From Diploptera punctata (taxonomy: Eukaryota > Arthropoda > Insecta > Blattodea > Blaberidae), in contig JASPKZ010002338.1 in the NCBI GenBank assembly GCA_030220185.1, positions 62,001-126,000 on the forward strand: a stretch of DNA of 64,000 nt. Direction: 5' to 3'. Positions 18,904 to 28,810 of this stretch are shown piece after piece. How positions within the stretch are numbered: position 1 is the stretch's first letter; every line of letters starts with the position of its first letter. The position numbers were made by a program, and so were the translations under genes. The notes below the pieces were generated by a model. That model did not search any database, was not told the origin of the DNA, and worked only from the letters and a program-made list of their open reading frames with translations.

Positions 18904-19715
18904 CTGTTTGCTCTTAAAGTGATCCTCGTCAAATCAACACCATGTGACCTACTCGCTTTCCATTGGTTATGGACACTGACATACGTTGTAAAAGCAATAT
19001 CCTTCTGCCATTCGCGCCACAATTACTGTCACTTCTGACAGGGAGATGACACACAAACAGAAGACTCATTTTACTTTCAGCCATTTTGTTTCATGAGAAA
19101 TGACGAAGCATGAATCAAATAAACTATTTTAAGTTGTAATTATTGATTAGGTATATTTTAGAATATTTTGTATATGTAAATATTATTATTTTCATGTCCA
19201 CCGCTGTGGTCTCGAGGTAGCGTGCTACCTTGTCACGCAGCGGGCCTGGTCGGGGCAGTTTTTCTGGGTGAGGTTTTTATCAGGGTTTTTCCTCTCCTGT
19301 AAGACAAATTTCAGGAAAACGTTAAGGCCCAAACGGTCCCTGAAATCATATGGCCATCAACCTTATCATTATCATCCTTACCATTATCATTATCATCATC
19401 ATCCTTCACCGGTGTGGAAAGCAACGGGAAGCTACCACACCTACACAATTCCCTAGTAATGCTGCAAGCATAGCATGAAAATGCTATGATTGCAGTGAAG
19501 GACCTGCCTTCGGGCAGAATTACTATGGATGGTAGGATTATTTTCATTCACGAAAAATGACAAGTATATTCAGAGGACATATTTTTAATTTAATGAAGGG
19601 AACTACTTTTTTGCATACTTATTGCTTCTACAACGTACATCTGTGTCCATAACCAATGAAAAGCGAGCAGATCACATGGTTTTGTTTCGATGAGGATCAC
19701 TTTAAGAGCCGACAG
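18904..19715. mobile_element. T3: element with ~95-bp terminal inverted repeats carrying a SINE2a
   Basis: Left arm 18,904-18,998 and right arm 19,622-19,715 are inverted copies (CTGTTTGCTCTTAAAGTGAT against CTGTCGGCTCTTAAAGTGAT). The interior has no transposase and contains a complete SINE2a inserted later. Probably a non-autonomous DNA transposon. The 8-bp flanks (gctggatc / gttatatc) match at only 5 positions. Confidence 0.6.
19196..19536 (+). mobile_element. SINE2a, complete, inside T3
   Basis: 341 bp. Head tccaccgctgtggtctcgag with gtagcgtgctac; the B-box region is shortened (gggcctggtcggggc). Body and 2a tail are complete. ATTATTTTCAT at 19,185-19,195 and 19,537-19,547 is a target duplication. 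Confidence 0.9.
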
Positions 19716-19845
19716 GTTATATCTCCATGATCAACACATGGATGTGAGGCCAGTAGCAAACTCTTAGGCTAAGGGCCTTCTAGACCCGTCAATTCATGAT
19801 TTTTTTTAAGAGAGAAAAAAAGAGAATCTATTATTCACGCCTCAC

Positions 19846-20001
19846 CTCATTTACAAGCTCATAAGCCCGCTCTCTCTTGGTCTGCTTTCGAGATCTCTCC
19901 TCATTCTCAGCCAGAAATCAACTGTTGAATTTCCATTGGAACATCTGGACATCCTCTTCGGCTGGTGTTTGGCAGATGAACCTCATCATCAAATCCTTAT
20001 C
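19846..20001 (-). pseudogene. Exon-like segment, phase 0-0, with one in-frame stop
   Basis: A minus-strand acceptor (attggattttataaag) precedes 20,001 and a donor (GTGAGG) follows 19,846. The 156 nt are exactly 52 codons in phase 0. The frame reads DKDLMMRFICQTPAEEDVQM, then a TGA at codon 28, then FLAENEERSRKQTKRERAYE and LVNE. Both halves are charged, helix-like and in the same frame. Either a decayed host exon, a read-through/sequence error, or chance. It shares phase type with the candidate exon at 25,649-25,789 on the same strand. Function not recognised. Confidence 0.4.
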
Positions 20002-21410
20002 CTTTATAAAATCCAATAATAAAATATTTTTTGTTATCCTGTTTCCTTCTATCTTCGTTAATAAACAAGACATTTCTTAACAATGTATTCACTATATAGA
20101 TATTCTGAAAATAAAATATCTTATAAAAACTGAACATTTCTTTCAATATGTATTATTTAGTGCTGAAAATAAAATTATCATTATCCTGTAATAAAAGCCA
20201 TTACGCCCTGGAAATAAATATTAGCATTTTTATGAATTATATATCTTATCATTACCTATATATAAATCTTCTACTTCATGAAATTAGGCCTTTTGACCTG
20301 TTTTCACATCAAGTGGGATTTAATGAATCTTCCCATCTATTAAATGGGCGTCCAACACTCCTGTATATAAATATTGTAATATTTTAAGCTGAAAATAACA
20401 ACATTAGCAAAAAGAGTAAATAACAGTTGCAGTTTTTACCTGTGAATCTGTCTCATTCATTTCCACATCTTGATTTTCCTTACTTTTATTTTAATGAGAC
20501 AATATTCATAAACCTGAAATACACTCGAGAAAATGGATTATGTTATCTTCTGTAATTTGTGCTAATCAAATAAAGCAAGCAATAATACAATTAAACAGTA
20601 TACAAGATTATGTGCCATTCAGTTTCATAACAATTTAACAACAATGAACTTAATAATAAGAATTAAACAAAAGACATAAATAAGACATTAAAGTAAATAT
20701 TATAATACAACAGTGACAAACAGTACGAAACATAAGCATTTTACAACAAAATCAGCTAAGAATAAATTACAATAAGGTACCGGTACCAGCAATTTAAATG
20801 CTAAATCAAAATATTAAAACAAAGATAATATTCCACAAAATTTAAAAATATTACAGTACAATTTATTTAACCCAATTATTAATAAAATATACATTAAAAA
20901 TATAAATGAAATTAATTTTTAAAAATAATATAATTTAGACATTTATAAATAATCTTAATCACTTGATAGCAAAAAATGTTAAAATCCTGTAAAAAAACAC
21001 ATTTGTCAAAATTGTATTAAAATCCTGTAATAAAAAATGGAATTTTTCAAAATTATATAATAATATCAGTCCCTACCAGACTAGAAGTTACCATTCTCAC
21101 CTATGGTACCAGGGTTCAAACCTGGCTTTGGACAATGAATTTTTTTATGCAGTAAAATTTTTAAGTTTGGCATCCATCACAAGGTCCCATGACGTAGATT
21201 TACTCCATGTAGCCTAAAATCCAGATCTTTGAGCAAAATTTATTTATTTGTTCATGGCCAGCTATGAATTGTGGTACCTCTTGCCTGAGCTGTTACCTCC
21301 TGCAACAGAAATAATCAATGAGCATAATACATTTTACTGTGAAATTAAAATACCACATAATACTTAACTTGAGTTGTGAGTTTTAAGAATATCTTCATGT
21401 TCTTTGCAGC
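20002..21410. other. AT-rich stretch, no gene recognised
   Basis: Very AT-rich with short direct repeats around 20,975-21,050 (aaaatcctgtaa twice). A minus-strand acceptor-like tract (ttgattatttctgttgcag) at ~21,309 opens only a 15-codon frame; not called. A B-box-like gggttcaaacctgg at ~21,113 lacks a matching A box. Confidence 0.35.
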
Positions 21411-21466
21411 CTCAGTATGGCAACAAGTGTTCAGGCCAACACATCTGAAACAAAACAAAACTCTTA

Positions 21467-21556
21467 TGTTTTTATTATTCATTTCATACAACTCAATGAT
21501 GGATAAATCATATCATTTATCCATCATTGAGATGTATGAAATGAATAATAAAAACA
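21467..21556. repeat. 42-bp-arm palindrome
   Basis: Arms 21,467-21,508 and 21,515-21,556 are near-perfect inverted copies with a 6-base centre. The right arm (gtatgaaatgaataataaaa) also ends the tR repeat at 28,926-28,972 and occurs at 3,295-3,318, so this is two tR/PLE 3' ends joined head to head. Confidence 0.7.
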
Positions 21557-21623
21557 TCGGAAGAAGCCATACTGGCTTTATAATGTAATTTAAAATTCCC
21601 AAATAAGTGTCTTCTTAATAAAT

Positions 21624-21900
21624 TATTGTATTGTCACGGGTCCTTTACACGTATACAAAGTTTCAAGTCGATCCAATGTTTATAAGTGGGTGAAAATCGT
21701 GTTCAAAGATTCTGTTACGTAGATACAAAGACACATTTTTTGATTTTCTGATGATTCTGGCCAGGATTTTAGAAACAAATATGAAAAATATTGTATTGTC
21801 ACGGGTCCTTTACAAGTATACAAAGTTTCAAGTCGATCCAATGATTTCAAGTGGGTGACAATTGCATTGAAAGATTCCGTTACATAGATAGATAGATACA
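21624..21900 (+). repeat. Two ~95-bp diverged direct repeats
   Basis: 'ttgtattgtcacgggtcctt' begins units at ~21,631 and ~21,791; each continues through 'tcaagtcgatccaatg' and 'gattc(t/c)gttac'. About 160 bp period. Origin unknown. Confidence 0.75.
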
Positions 21901-22026
21901 GGTCAAGCTAATATAAAGCGTGTAAAAAGCCGCCATTTGCAAGATAGAAGCGAAGGTTTCTTAGCAGTTGGTGTGCGGGAATTAACAGCATATGTAACAG
22001 AAAGATTTACATTTACATTGGAACTT

Positions 22027-22098
22027 GCTCAGGTAGCTCAGTCGGTAGAGTATTGGCCTAGAAAGCCAAAGATCCTGGGTTCAAGCCTCAGTCTGAGG
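22027..22098 (+). repeat. tR repeat cloverleaf, copy 2
   Basis: GCTCAGG acceptor arm, A-box TAGCTCAGTCGGTAGAG, a 5-bp anticodon stem TTGGC/GCCAA around CTAGAAA, and B-box GGTTCAAGCCTC. The literal anticodon would be AGA, but a Ser tRNA should have a long variable arm and this does not, so the call is tRNA-derived repeat. Confidence 0.6.
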
Positions 22099-22136
22099 AT
22101 ATAATGAAAACTCATATTTGAAGAGAAAAATGATAT

Positions 22137-22208
22137 GCTCAGACTGGGGTTTGAACCTATGACCTTTGGTTGTCTATACCAATGCTCTACCACTGTGCTA
22201 TCTTAGCT
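22137..22208 (-). repeat. tR repeat cloverleaf, copy 3 (inverted, decayed)
   Basis: Reverse-orientation copy just downstream of copy 2, with gctcagactggggtttgaac. Several mismatches in the D-arm and anticodon stem. Copies 2 and 3 are head-to-head. Confidence 0.5.
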
Positions 22209-22242
22209 CTATAAAGTAGTATATTTGAAGAGAAAAATTTTT

Positions 22243-22315
22243 GCCCAGACCGAGACTCGAACCCAGGACCTTTGGCTTTCTAGGCCAATGCTCTACTATC
22301 TGAACTATGGGGCGA
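22243..22315 (-). repeat. tR repeat cloverleaf, copy 4
   Basis: Reverse orientation; anticodon stem/loop region ggctttctaggcc matches copy 2. Followed on its 3' side by the usual 'tttgaagagaaaaa' flank. Confidence 0.55.
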
Positions 22316-22538
22316 GTTCTGATCTAGACGCAAATTTTTCTCTTATATACGTTGTAATTCCCAGCACCAAATGTTATGAAGCCTTTGCTTCTATGTTTGC
22401 AAATGGTGGCTTCTTAGTTAAGAAGACATTTATTGGGAATTTAACACTACTTTATAAAGCCAGTAGAGCTTCAATTGATGTTTTTATTATTAATTTAACA
22501 CTTCTATAAATTAGTGTTTAAATTCCCAATAAATGTCC

Positions 22539-23037
22539 CAACTCCTTTCAAAAAATGTTAAGCTGAAAATATATAAAACTATTATTCTACCAGTTATATT
22601 ATATGGGTGCGAAACATGGACTCTTACTTTAAGGGAGGAAAGGAGATTACAAGTATTTGAGAATAAAGTACTTAGGAAAATTTTTGGAACAAAGAGAGAT
22701 GAACAGACAGGTGAATGGAGAAGACTACATAACAACAAACTACATGGTCTTTATAGGAAGCCAGATATAATAAGAACAGTTAAGTCTCGTAGACTGTGAT
22801 GGGCAGGACATGTTGCATGTATGGGGAATGAAAGACTTGCATGGAAGCTTCTTGTAGGAAAGCCAGAGGAAAAATGCCCAGTTGGTAGATCAAGAATGAG
22901 GTGGGAGAATAACATTAACTATGATTTGAGGGAAGTAGATTATACAGGGAATGATTGGAAGCATTAGCTCAGGATAGGGATGTCCGCGCGGCCATGAACC
23001 TAAGGGTTCGATAGTGCCAGTTAGTAAGTAAGTAAGT
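22539..23037 (+). mobile_element. RTE-A 5'-truncated copy with 17-bp target duplication
   Basis: Starts in the TIILPVILYGCETW region and runs to the (AAGT)n tail. A frame of ~88 codons at 22,533-22,799 ends at a TGA in what would be the RLRWAGH block; later frameshifts follow. ATTCCCAATAAATGTCC is present at 22,522-22,538 and 23,038-23,054; its last few bases could be microhomology with the element. Confidence 0.9.
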
Positions 23038-23169
23038 ATTCCCAATAAATGTCCTATTTAAGAAGCTGCCATTTGTGTGGTCAAGCAAAGGCTTGTAGCA
23101 TTCGGTGCTCAGGAATTAACAATGTGTAAGAGAAAAATCTTAAACGAGCAACATCAGCAATTGGGTTCA

Positions 23170-23330
23170 ATTGGAAATGGTGGGAGGTCATGTGCTCCGA
23201 ACGGAACCTAAAAAGTAGACTAATGCAGTGACTGTGGGAACCCAGACTAGGGAAATGGAAAGTTGGAAGACAAAAAAAAGCATTGGAGTGAAGTGTTTAG
23301 GGTCGTATGCAAATACATTAGTCTCTACTC
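23170..23330 (+). pseudogene. Short LINE C-terminal remnant
   Basis: Plus-strand frames read WKWWEVMC..., then LWEPRLGKWKVGRQKK, resembling the GHVLRxE...GKRKxGRPxxTW region of RTE-like LINEs. Badly decayed; family not assigned. Confidence 0.4.
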
Positions 23331-23438
23331 AAATTACTTCCAATCACTGGTGAGCTGAGATCGAATTAATGGCCGCCTTACCGGTCATGCATGAATGTTG
23401 ACGTTTTCGTAATATTGGCAACGAATTACTCAGAATTC

Positions 23439-23648
23439 TCAGCGATAAAACCACTTCCGTTGTTTTCGTCTGCTATAGAGGAATGCATTTATGCTTGCAT
23501 CCCGCAAATAATACCGTATACAACGTCTGCAACGCGCAATATTACGCCGATTCTCCTGTTCTTCCAGTTGAATTCTTTGGTAGACTCTATCAAATTCCTC
23601 TTCTCCGCGTATACCGAAAACATGATCGAAGTCTTCAAGGTCCGACAT
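23439..23648 (-). CDS. Unrecognised 69-codon ORF, charged helical peptide
   Basis: Minus-strand ATG in a fair context (ccaagATGTCGG), an acidic N-terminus (MSDLEDFDHVFG) followed by EEEFDRVYQRIQLEEQEN and a basic CRRCIRYYLRD...SRRKQRKWFYR end, then TGA. Local GC is higher than the flanks and composition is unlike the surrounding repeats. Could be a small gene, a first exon, or a transposase N-terminus. No homologue is recognised. Confidence 0.3.
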   Translation of the reverse strand: MSDLEDFDHVFGIRGEEEFDRVYQRIQLEEQENRRNIARCRRCIRYYLRDASINAFLYSRRKQRKWFYR

Positions 23649-24070
23649 CTTGGATAAGTTTCAAACTACATCAGTTACCATCAGTTCCCTTCGGGATTTT
23701 CACATAAGTTTATATCTTGAGCTACGATCTTAAGGTACCTTGTCAGGTAGCTTACAATTATTACCACGTGAATAGATTTCTGAGTAAGAAAAATGTGTTT
23801 GGATAAAACTTTATCAGCAGAGAACGCCTTTTACTGTCTAATGCGTTCAAACATTCGACCCTAAGAGTCATCTGGGAAAATTGTGGACTAGAATAGTGCA
23901 AGACAGACAAAAGTGGAAGCAATCCATAAAAAAGTGGAAGTGATAGTCCCATGGGGTTGGTTAACCTGGGGATGTAACGTAAGCCACCCTGCAGCTGCAG
24001 GAGGCCCTTGCCTGATATGGGATCATTATGGGCTAATTCTTAAGAGAAATATTTGCATTTAGATTGGAAT

Positions 24071-24142
24071 GCTCAGGTAGCTCAGTGTGTAGAGCATTGG
24101 CCTAGAAAGCCAAAGGTCCTGTATTCAAACCCCAGTCTGAGT
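24071..24142 (+). repeat. tR repeat cloverleaf, copy 5 (best preserved)
   Basis: All four arms pair: acceptor GCTCAGG/TCTGAGT, anticodon stem TTGGC/GCCAA, T-stem CTG(T)A/CCCAG with one mismatch. A-box TAGCTCAG, B-box region ATTCAAACCCC. Same flanks as the other copies. Confidence 0.6.
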
Positions 24143-24226
24143 GTATAATTTTTCTTTTCAAATATAATTTGTCCTTCAGTGAGAAGTGTTAAATTAATAA
24201 TAGAAACATGTAAACAAAACTCACCC

Positions 24227-24805
24227 ATAAGAATTAAATTAATCATGATTATTTCATACCTTATACTTCTATATTTCTTTCAATACAGCACTGCAGTATC
24301 GGCAATTTCTTATCACCATCATCAGCTGTTTTCACGATTGTCAATTTTTACTTTTGTTGATATTATCCAAACTGCCATCTGATGTTCTTTTAAATAATTA
24401 TTTTGTAAACTGCCATCTGGTGTTCAATTTAATGAATAATTTTCTAAACCGCCATCTGTTGTATTTTTCAAGAACTTTGTAATCAAGCTAGATTCACCTG
24501 GAATTTCGAAGTTCGTAGTTCTAGTATGGTATATTCAAAAAAACCATACTAGAACTATGAACTTCGAAATTCCAGATGAACCTAGCTTGATTACAAAGTT
24601 CTTCAAAAATACAACTGGCGGTTTAGAAAATGATTCATTAAAATGAACACCAGATGGCAGTTTGGATAATATCAACAAAAATAAAAATTGACAATCGTGA
24701 AAACAGCTGATGATGGTGATAAGAAATTGCCGATACTGCAGTGCTGTATTGAAAGAAATATAGTATGAGGTATGAAATAATCATGATTAATTTAATTCTT
24801 ATGAA
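24227..24805. mobile_element. Large PLE-like inverted repeat
   Basis: Left arm 24,227-24,530 and right arm 24,552-24,805 are inverted copies around an 'aaaaaaacc' centre. The left arm carries an extra ~50 bp in which 'aaactgccatctggtgttc' is duplicated. Both arms contain ctgatgatggtgataagaaa...gatac, a hammerhead-like core (24,707-24,736 plus; 24,296-24,325 minus). Assigned to PLE by this motif and by the head-to-head form, not by coding similarity. Confidence 0.55.
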
Positions 24806-25000
24806 TTTGAACCTCACAATGTTAAAAATTCCCAAATTTAATATATAAAAAACTCACCCAGCTATGGACACACTCTGAGATCAAAACATTTTATTCAGGT
24901 AAGGTAGGGTTATTAAGGAGATTCCTTTGGTGAACTGTTCCTTAATTTTCAAGTTCAGTTCAGTGACATAGAAACAAATTTTATTAATATATTATGTCTA

Positions 25001-25385
25001 ACCAACTCACTGGCACTACATAGTCGCGCAGACATAAGCCCTATCCTGAGCTAATGTTTTCCAATCATTCCCTGTATAATCTACTTCCCTCAAATCATAG
25101 TTAATGTTATTCTCCACCTCATTCTTGGTCTACCGACTGGGTGTTTTCCCTCTGGTTTTCCTACAAAAAGCTTCCACGCATGTCTTTCATTCCCCATTCG
25201 TACCACATGTCCTGCCCATTGCAGTCTACAAGACTTATCATATCTGGTTTCCTATAAAGACCATATAGTTCACTGTTAGTAGTTTCTCCATTCACCTGTC
25301 TGTTCATCTCTCTTTGCTTCAAAAATTTTCCTAAGTACTTTATTCTCAAATACTCATAATCTCCTTTTCTTCCTTACAGTAAGCG
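25001..25385 (-). mobile_element. RTE-A 3' fragment, decayed
   Basis: Matches the last ~390 bp of RTE-A in minus orientation without the tail. A partial frame (25,161-25,349) covers IKYLGKFL and the GEWRR region with deletions. Confidence 0.75.
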
Positions 25386-25648
25386 TCCACAATATATTAT
25401 GTAGATTAACAATTTTAATTTTTTTTATTATTTCTTCGGGGTAACAAATGTTTCGTTACAAGATGTTTTTAACTTCTCCCTTCTTAATCTTTCAATCTCA
25501 TATTCCTCTCTACCAAGCATGCAAAGCTGAAAATCCTGAGTTCAAATCTCAGTTTTCTTTTGCTGTATTAGTTGCAATATACCGTAATCAATCACCAGAA
25601 ATCTAGCAACAGTTCAGCGAAGGAAACTCTATTTATCAATCTACTTAC

Positions 25649-25789
25649 AACATCTTGGAACAAGATTCTGCAAGATCCAAGGTAGTTAACAGCAGCATCA
25701 AGGGTAAATTCCTCCTGTAATCTGCTGTCCTTCATGATCTCATGGGCCCTAGTATACTCCTTCCTGGCCTCATTGTCCTCATGTCTACC
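25649..25789 (-). CDS. Candidate host exon, 47 codons, phase 0-0
   Basis: A consensus donor GTAAGT follows 25,649, and an AG acceptor of moderate quality (attgtttggag) precedes 25,789. The 141-nt segment is open in phase 0 and reads GRHEDNEARKEYTRAHEIMK then DSRLQEEFTLDAAVNYLGSC and RILFQDV. The peptide looks like paired helices (TPR-like in feel) but no family can be named. A degraded relative of the same segment lies at 26,400-26,500. It could continue to the exon-like segment at 19,846-20,001. Confidence 0.4.
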
Positions 25790-25969
25790 CTCCAAACAAT
25801 TTCATGTTTTTATCAATCACGAATAATTTGAATCAAGTGTCTGCACCAACACATCTGAAACAAGACAATAAAACTGTATCACATGTAGATACTCTTAGAA
25901 ATTTCAAAATTTTTAAACACATTCTAGACTTGAGACACTTACTTGAAAGAAAGTTCTGTTCCATCCAAA

Positions 25970-26385
25970 GGAAACATTCTGCAGTTAACAATCCATCCAT
26001 CCAATGGCTGATTGGCTCAATTCGAGCTTTGGCCTCCCATAACTTCTCCCTCCAATCATTTCAATTTTGCACGGCAAGCCTCCAATTGCGATACTTAAGT
26101 AGGTTTGCAGCATCTTCCTTAATACCATCCTCCCGTCTTCCAATCCATCTGTTCCCCATAAAACTTGCTGTAAGCACCTTTTTTGGTGCTCGGTCTGCCC
26201 AGAGCCTTTATACACAGCCAGGCCATTCCATTTTCTTTAATTTAATAAAAGTGACAAGGTCAAGTTCATTGTATTTGTCGTATAATTCTTTGTTTCATCG
26301 TATTCTTCAATGACCATTAATATCTATTGGTCCAAATATTTTCTTGAGTACTTTTTTTTCGAAATTAGCAGTTAACAATAGCATC
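25970..26385 (-). pseudogene. LINE-J C-terminal remnant
   Basis: Minus-strand frames read FEKKVLKKIFGPIDINGH, KELYDKYNELDLVTFIKLKK, then GRREDGIKEDAANLLKYRNW and WREKLWEAKARI. These match the post-RT region of insect LINEs (ERKxLRKIFGP ... RRxDxxxxDxxxLxxxNWR). Stops and frameshifts are present. It separates the candidate exon from its degraded duplicate. Confidence 0.6.
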
Positions 26386-26399
26386 ATGAATTCATTCCT

Positions 26400-26500
26400 C
26401 CTGTAATTCACTAGCCATCTTCTCTCGTAGCATCATGCTTTAAGCTCTCGTACATCTTGGTGACTTAATTCCTGGCTTCATGGGACTTGGTGTCTATCAA
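26400..26500 (-). pseudogene. Degraded duplicate of the 25.65-kb exon-like segment
   Basis: On the minus strand 'ttacaggaggaat' then 'gatgctattgttaac' line up with 'ttacaggaggaat' and 'gatgctgctgttaac' of 25,649-25,789, and upstream blocks (ccatgaagccaggaa) also correspond. It has stops. Confidence 0.4.
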
Positions 26501-26829
26501 AGCATTTTCATATTCTTTAGAGAAACAATAAGTCATAAAATTGTGACAAGATCTGATACAAGATATTAGAAAACACTCGGAAACACCCTTCAATATCAGT
26601 AATAACAATTCAACATCTTAAATACATTCTTATTGGCATCATGGGTATGGGTCTCCCTCCGGGCATCATGTCATCCAGTGTCTTTCCTGGGACCTGATGT
26701 CTTTCTTCAGGCATACTTTTGACTAGAATCATGGATCCAGGCATTTATCCACTTCAATTCATAGTTCCTGACACTTATTTTATCTACCTTCAAATCTTCT
26801 TTATTTCCTGTGTCTTCCTCTTAATATAT
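26501..26829. other. No gene; decayed sequence leading into the minisatellite
   Basis: Contains degenerate strings similar to the 58-bp repeat unit (e.g. gtgtcttcctcttaatatat at 26,811), so the array probably extends here in worn form. Confidence 0.4.
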
Positions 26830-27745
26830 TCCTTCCAGCCTCTTCATTCATGACATTCATTATCTGTGTCTTCCTCCTGGTGTATTCCTTCCAGCCTCTT
26901 CATTCATGGCCACTTCAATTTTCTCTGTCTTCCTCCTGGTGTATTCCTTCCAGCCTCTTCATTCATGGCCACTTCATTATCTGTGTCTTCCTCCTGGTGT
27001 ATTCCTTCCAACCTCTTCATTCATGGCCACTTCATTATCTGTGTCTTCCTTTGGTGTATTCCTTTCAGCCTCTTCATTCATGGCCACTTCATTTTCTATG
27101 TCCTCCTCCTGGTGTATTCCTTCCAGCCTCTTCATTCATGGCCACTTCATTATCTGTGTCTTCCTCCTGGTGTATTTCTTCCAACCTCTTCATTCATGGC
27201 CACTTCATTATCTGTGTCTTCCTTTGGTGTATTCCTTTCAGCCTCTTCATTCATGGCCACTTCATTTTCTATGTCCTCCTCCTGGTGTATTCCTTCCAGC
27301 CTCTTCATTCATGGCCACTTCAATTTTCTCTGTCTTCCTCCTGGTGTATTCCTTTCAGCCTCTTCATTCATGGCCACTTCATTTTCTATGTCCTCCTCCT
27401 GGTGTATTCCCTCCAGCCTCTTCATTCATGGCCACTTCATGTTCTGTGTCTTCCATCTGGTGTATTCCTTCCAGCCTCTTCATTCATGGCCACTTCATTT
27501 TCTGTGTCTTCCTCCTGGTGTATTCCTTCCAGCCTCTTCATTCATGGCCACTTCATTATCTGTGTCTTCCTCCTGGTGTATTCCTTCCAGCCTCTTCATT
27601 CATGGCCACTTCATTTTCTATGTCTTCCTCCTGGTGTATTCCTTTCAGCCTCTTCATTTGTGGCATCTTCATTTTCTGTGTCTTCCTCTTGGTGAATTCC
27701 TTTCAGCCTCTTTGTTCATGGCCACTTCATTTGTGTTGTTTTCTT
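26830..27745. repeat. 57-59-bp minisatellite, ~16 units
   Basis: The unit 'attccttccagcctcttcat' ... 'gtgtcttcctcctggtgt' repeats about 16 times; successive starts of 'cattcatggcc' lie 57-59 bp apart. Because the period is not a multiple of 3 and the units lack plus-strand stops, all three plus frames stay open (281, 297 and 316 codons), which is an artefact of the array. The minus-strand unit resembles part of the exon-like segment at 25.7 kb (aatgaagaggctggaaggaa against aatgaggccaggaaggagta). Confidence 0.95.
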
Positions 27746-27779
27746 GTCTTCAAATCTGATGTTACCTGTAATTTAAAAC

Positions 27780-28340
27780 CTTTTTTTATAGGAGTGATGG
27801 GGGACATGAAAGTCCATTTAGGCGACTGTAATGAAGACAGAGTCAACAATGGGTAAACACTGAATAGGAAAAAATAATAGTAATGGATAAAGATTTGTAG
27901 ATCTATGTTGAAATTGTAATTATCTGAAATACAAAAAGATGTCAGAAAAATCATAGGTGTCTTCCAAGATCAAGACACAATATAATTAATAATTTTGCAT
28001 TAGTTAAAAGTTTGAATTCTCGCTGATGGATGTGCGAGATAAGAGAGGTGCTGTTTTTGGAAGTGACTACCATCTTATGGTAGCAAAATTGTGGTTGAAA
28101 ATTATGACAAAAATAGCACCCAAGTAAAAAATAGAAAATTCAATACAAACAAATTGAAAGACAAGAAGATGAACACAAAATTTTCTCTCGAACTGCAAAA
28201 CATGTAATTCACATTATCACAAGAAAAGCCAGATCAATCTATTGAAAAAATCTGGGAAATCCCATGTATGTTGAAGTTAGGGAAGACATTCCATGTTATA
28301 GAGAAACAGAAAACCCTGTATCTCCAAAAAAAATCATAGA
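27780..28340 (+). pseudogene. LINE-I endonuclease remnant
   Basis: VMGDMKVHLGDCNEDRVNNG (27,797-27,858) matches the APE-type endonuclease GDxNAxVG motif. LMDVRDKRGAVFGSDYHLMV (28,025-28,085) matches the final RGADxxSDHxLxxA motif. Both are in plus orientation and in the right order. The first half of the endonuclease is missing; the left side abuts the minisatellite. Confidence 0.6.
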
Positions 28341-28440
28341 ATTTAATTGAGAAATGGAAAACAATTGAAGAATAAATTAAATTCTCTCAAACCTGGAACA
28401 AAAAAAAAATAGATCTTTTTAACAAGGAATATAATTCTAA

Positions 28441-28800
28441 GACAAAGAGTAAAATGTAATTTTAGAAAAGAGAAAAGAAAATGAGAAGATATTTGAGAAA
28501 TAAAACCACAAGAGAAACTCGATTGAAATTTTACAAAACAGTAACCGTTCCAATGTTAACATACTGTTCTGAGTCTTGGCCTTTAACGATCTCTGATAAA
28601 CATAAAATTGAGATAATAGAAATGAGATTTCTGAGATCTGTTGCAGGTGTATCTTTAAGAGACCAAAAGAGAAGTCAAGATATCAGATGAATTACAAGAA
28701 TATAATATAAACGAGAGAGTATACAGAAATAAATGTAAATGGTTTGAACATGTACAAAGAAAGCCAAATAATCGTTTATCAAAACAGTTTATTATAGAAA
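28441..28800 (+). pseudogene. LINE-H C-terminal fragment
   Basis: A frame 28,481-28,690 reads TRLKFYKTVTVPMLTYCSES, then IEIIEMRFLRSVAGVSLRDQ, followed out of frame by CKWFEHVQRKPNNRLSKQFI. These are RTE-like post-RT blocks (YKTxxxPxLxYGSExW / MRFLRxVxGxxLxDxxR). Inserted between the LINE-I endonuclease and RT remnants. Confidence 0.65.
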
Positions 28801-28810
28801 TGAAGGCCAC

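Larger units (their letters stand above)
18862..19790 (+). mobile_element. SINE5 3' part split by TIR element T3
   Basis: 18,862-18,903 (ccaggttgagaagaccat, ctatactggctgg) and 19,716-19,790 (aacacatggatgtgaggcca) are the two halves of the SINE5 3' region as arranged at 57,325-57,632. T3 lies between them. Confidence 0.5.

Noticed and set aside
21300..21330. Minus-strand terminal exon starting EVTAQARG after a good acceptor
   Set aside because: Only 15 codons before a stop and no supporting upstream exon; too short to claim.
17333..24142. Cluster of genuine nuclear tRNA genes
   Set aside because: Copies share long non-tRNA flanks, carry loop errors, occur inverted next to each other, and the literal anticodon does not fit a class I tRNA. 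A tRNA-derived repeat is more likely, although a functional copy is not excluded.
26850..27856. Three overlapping plus-strand ORFs of 281, 297 and 316 codons
   Set aside because: They are the three frames of a 57-59-bp minisatellite. A period that is not a multiple of three and a unit lacking stops keep every frame open, so length is not evidence for coding.
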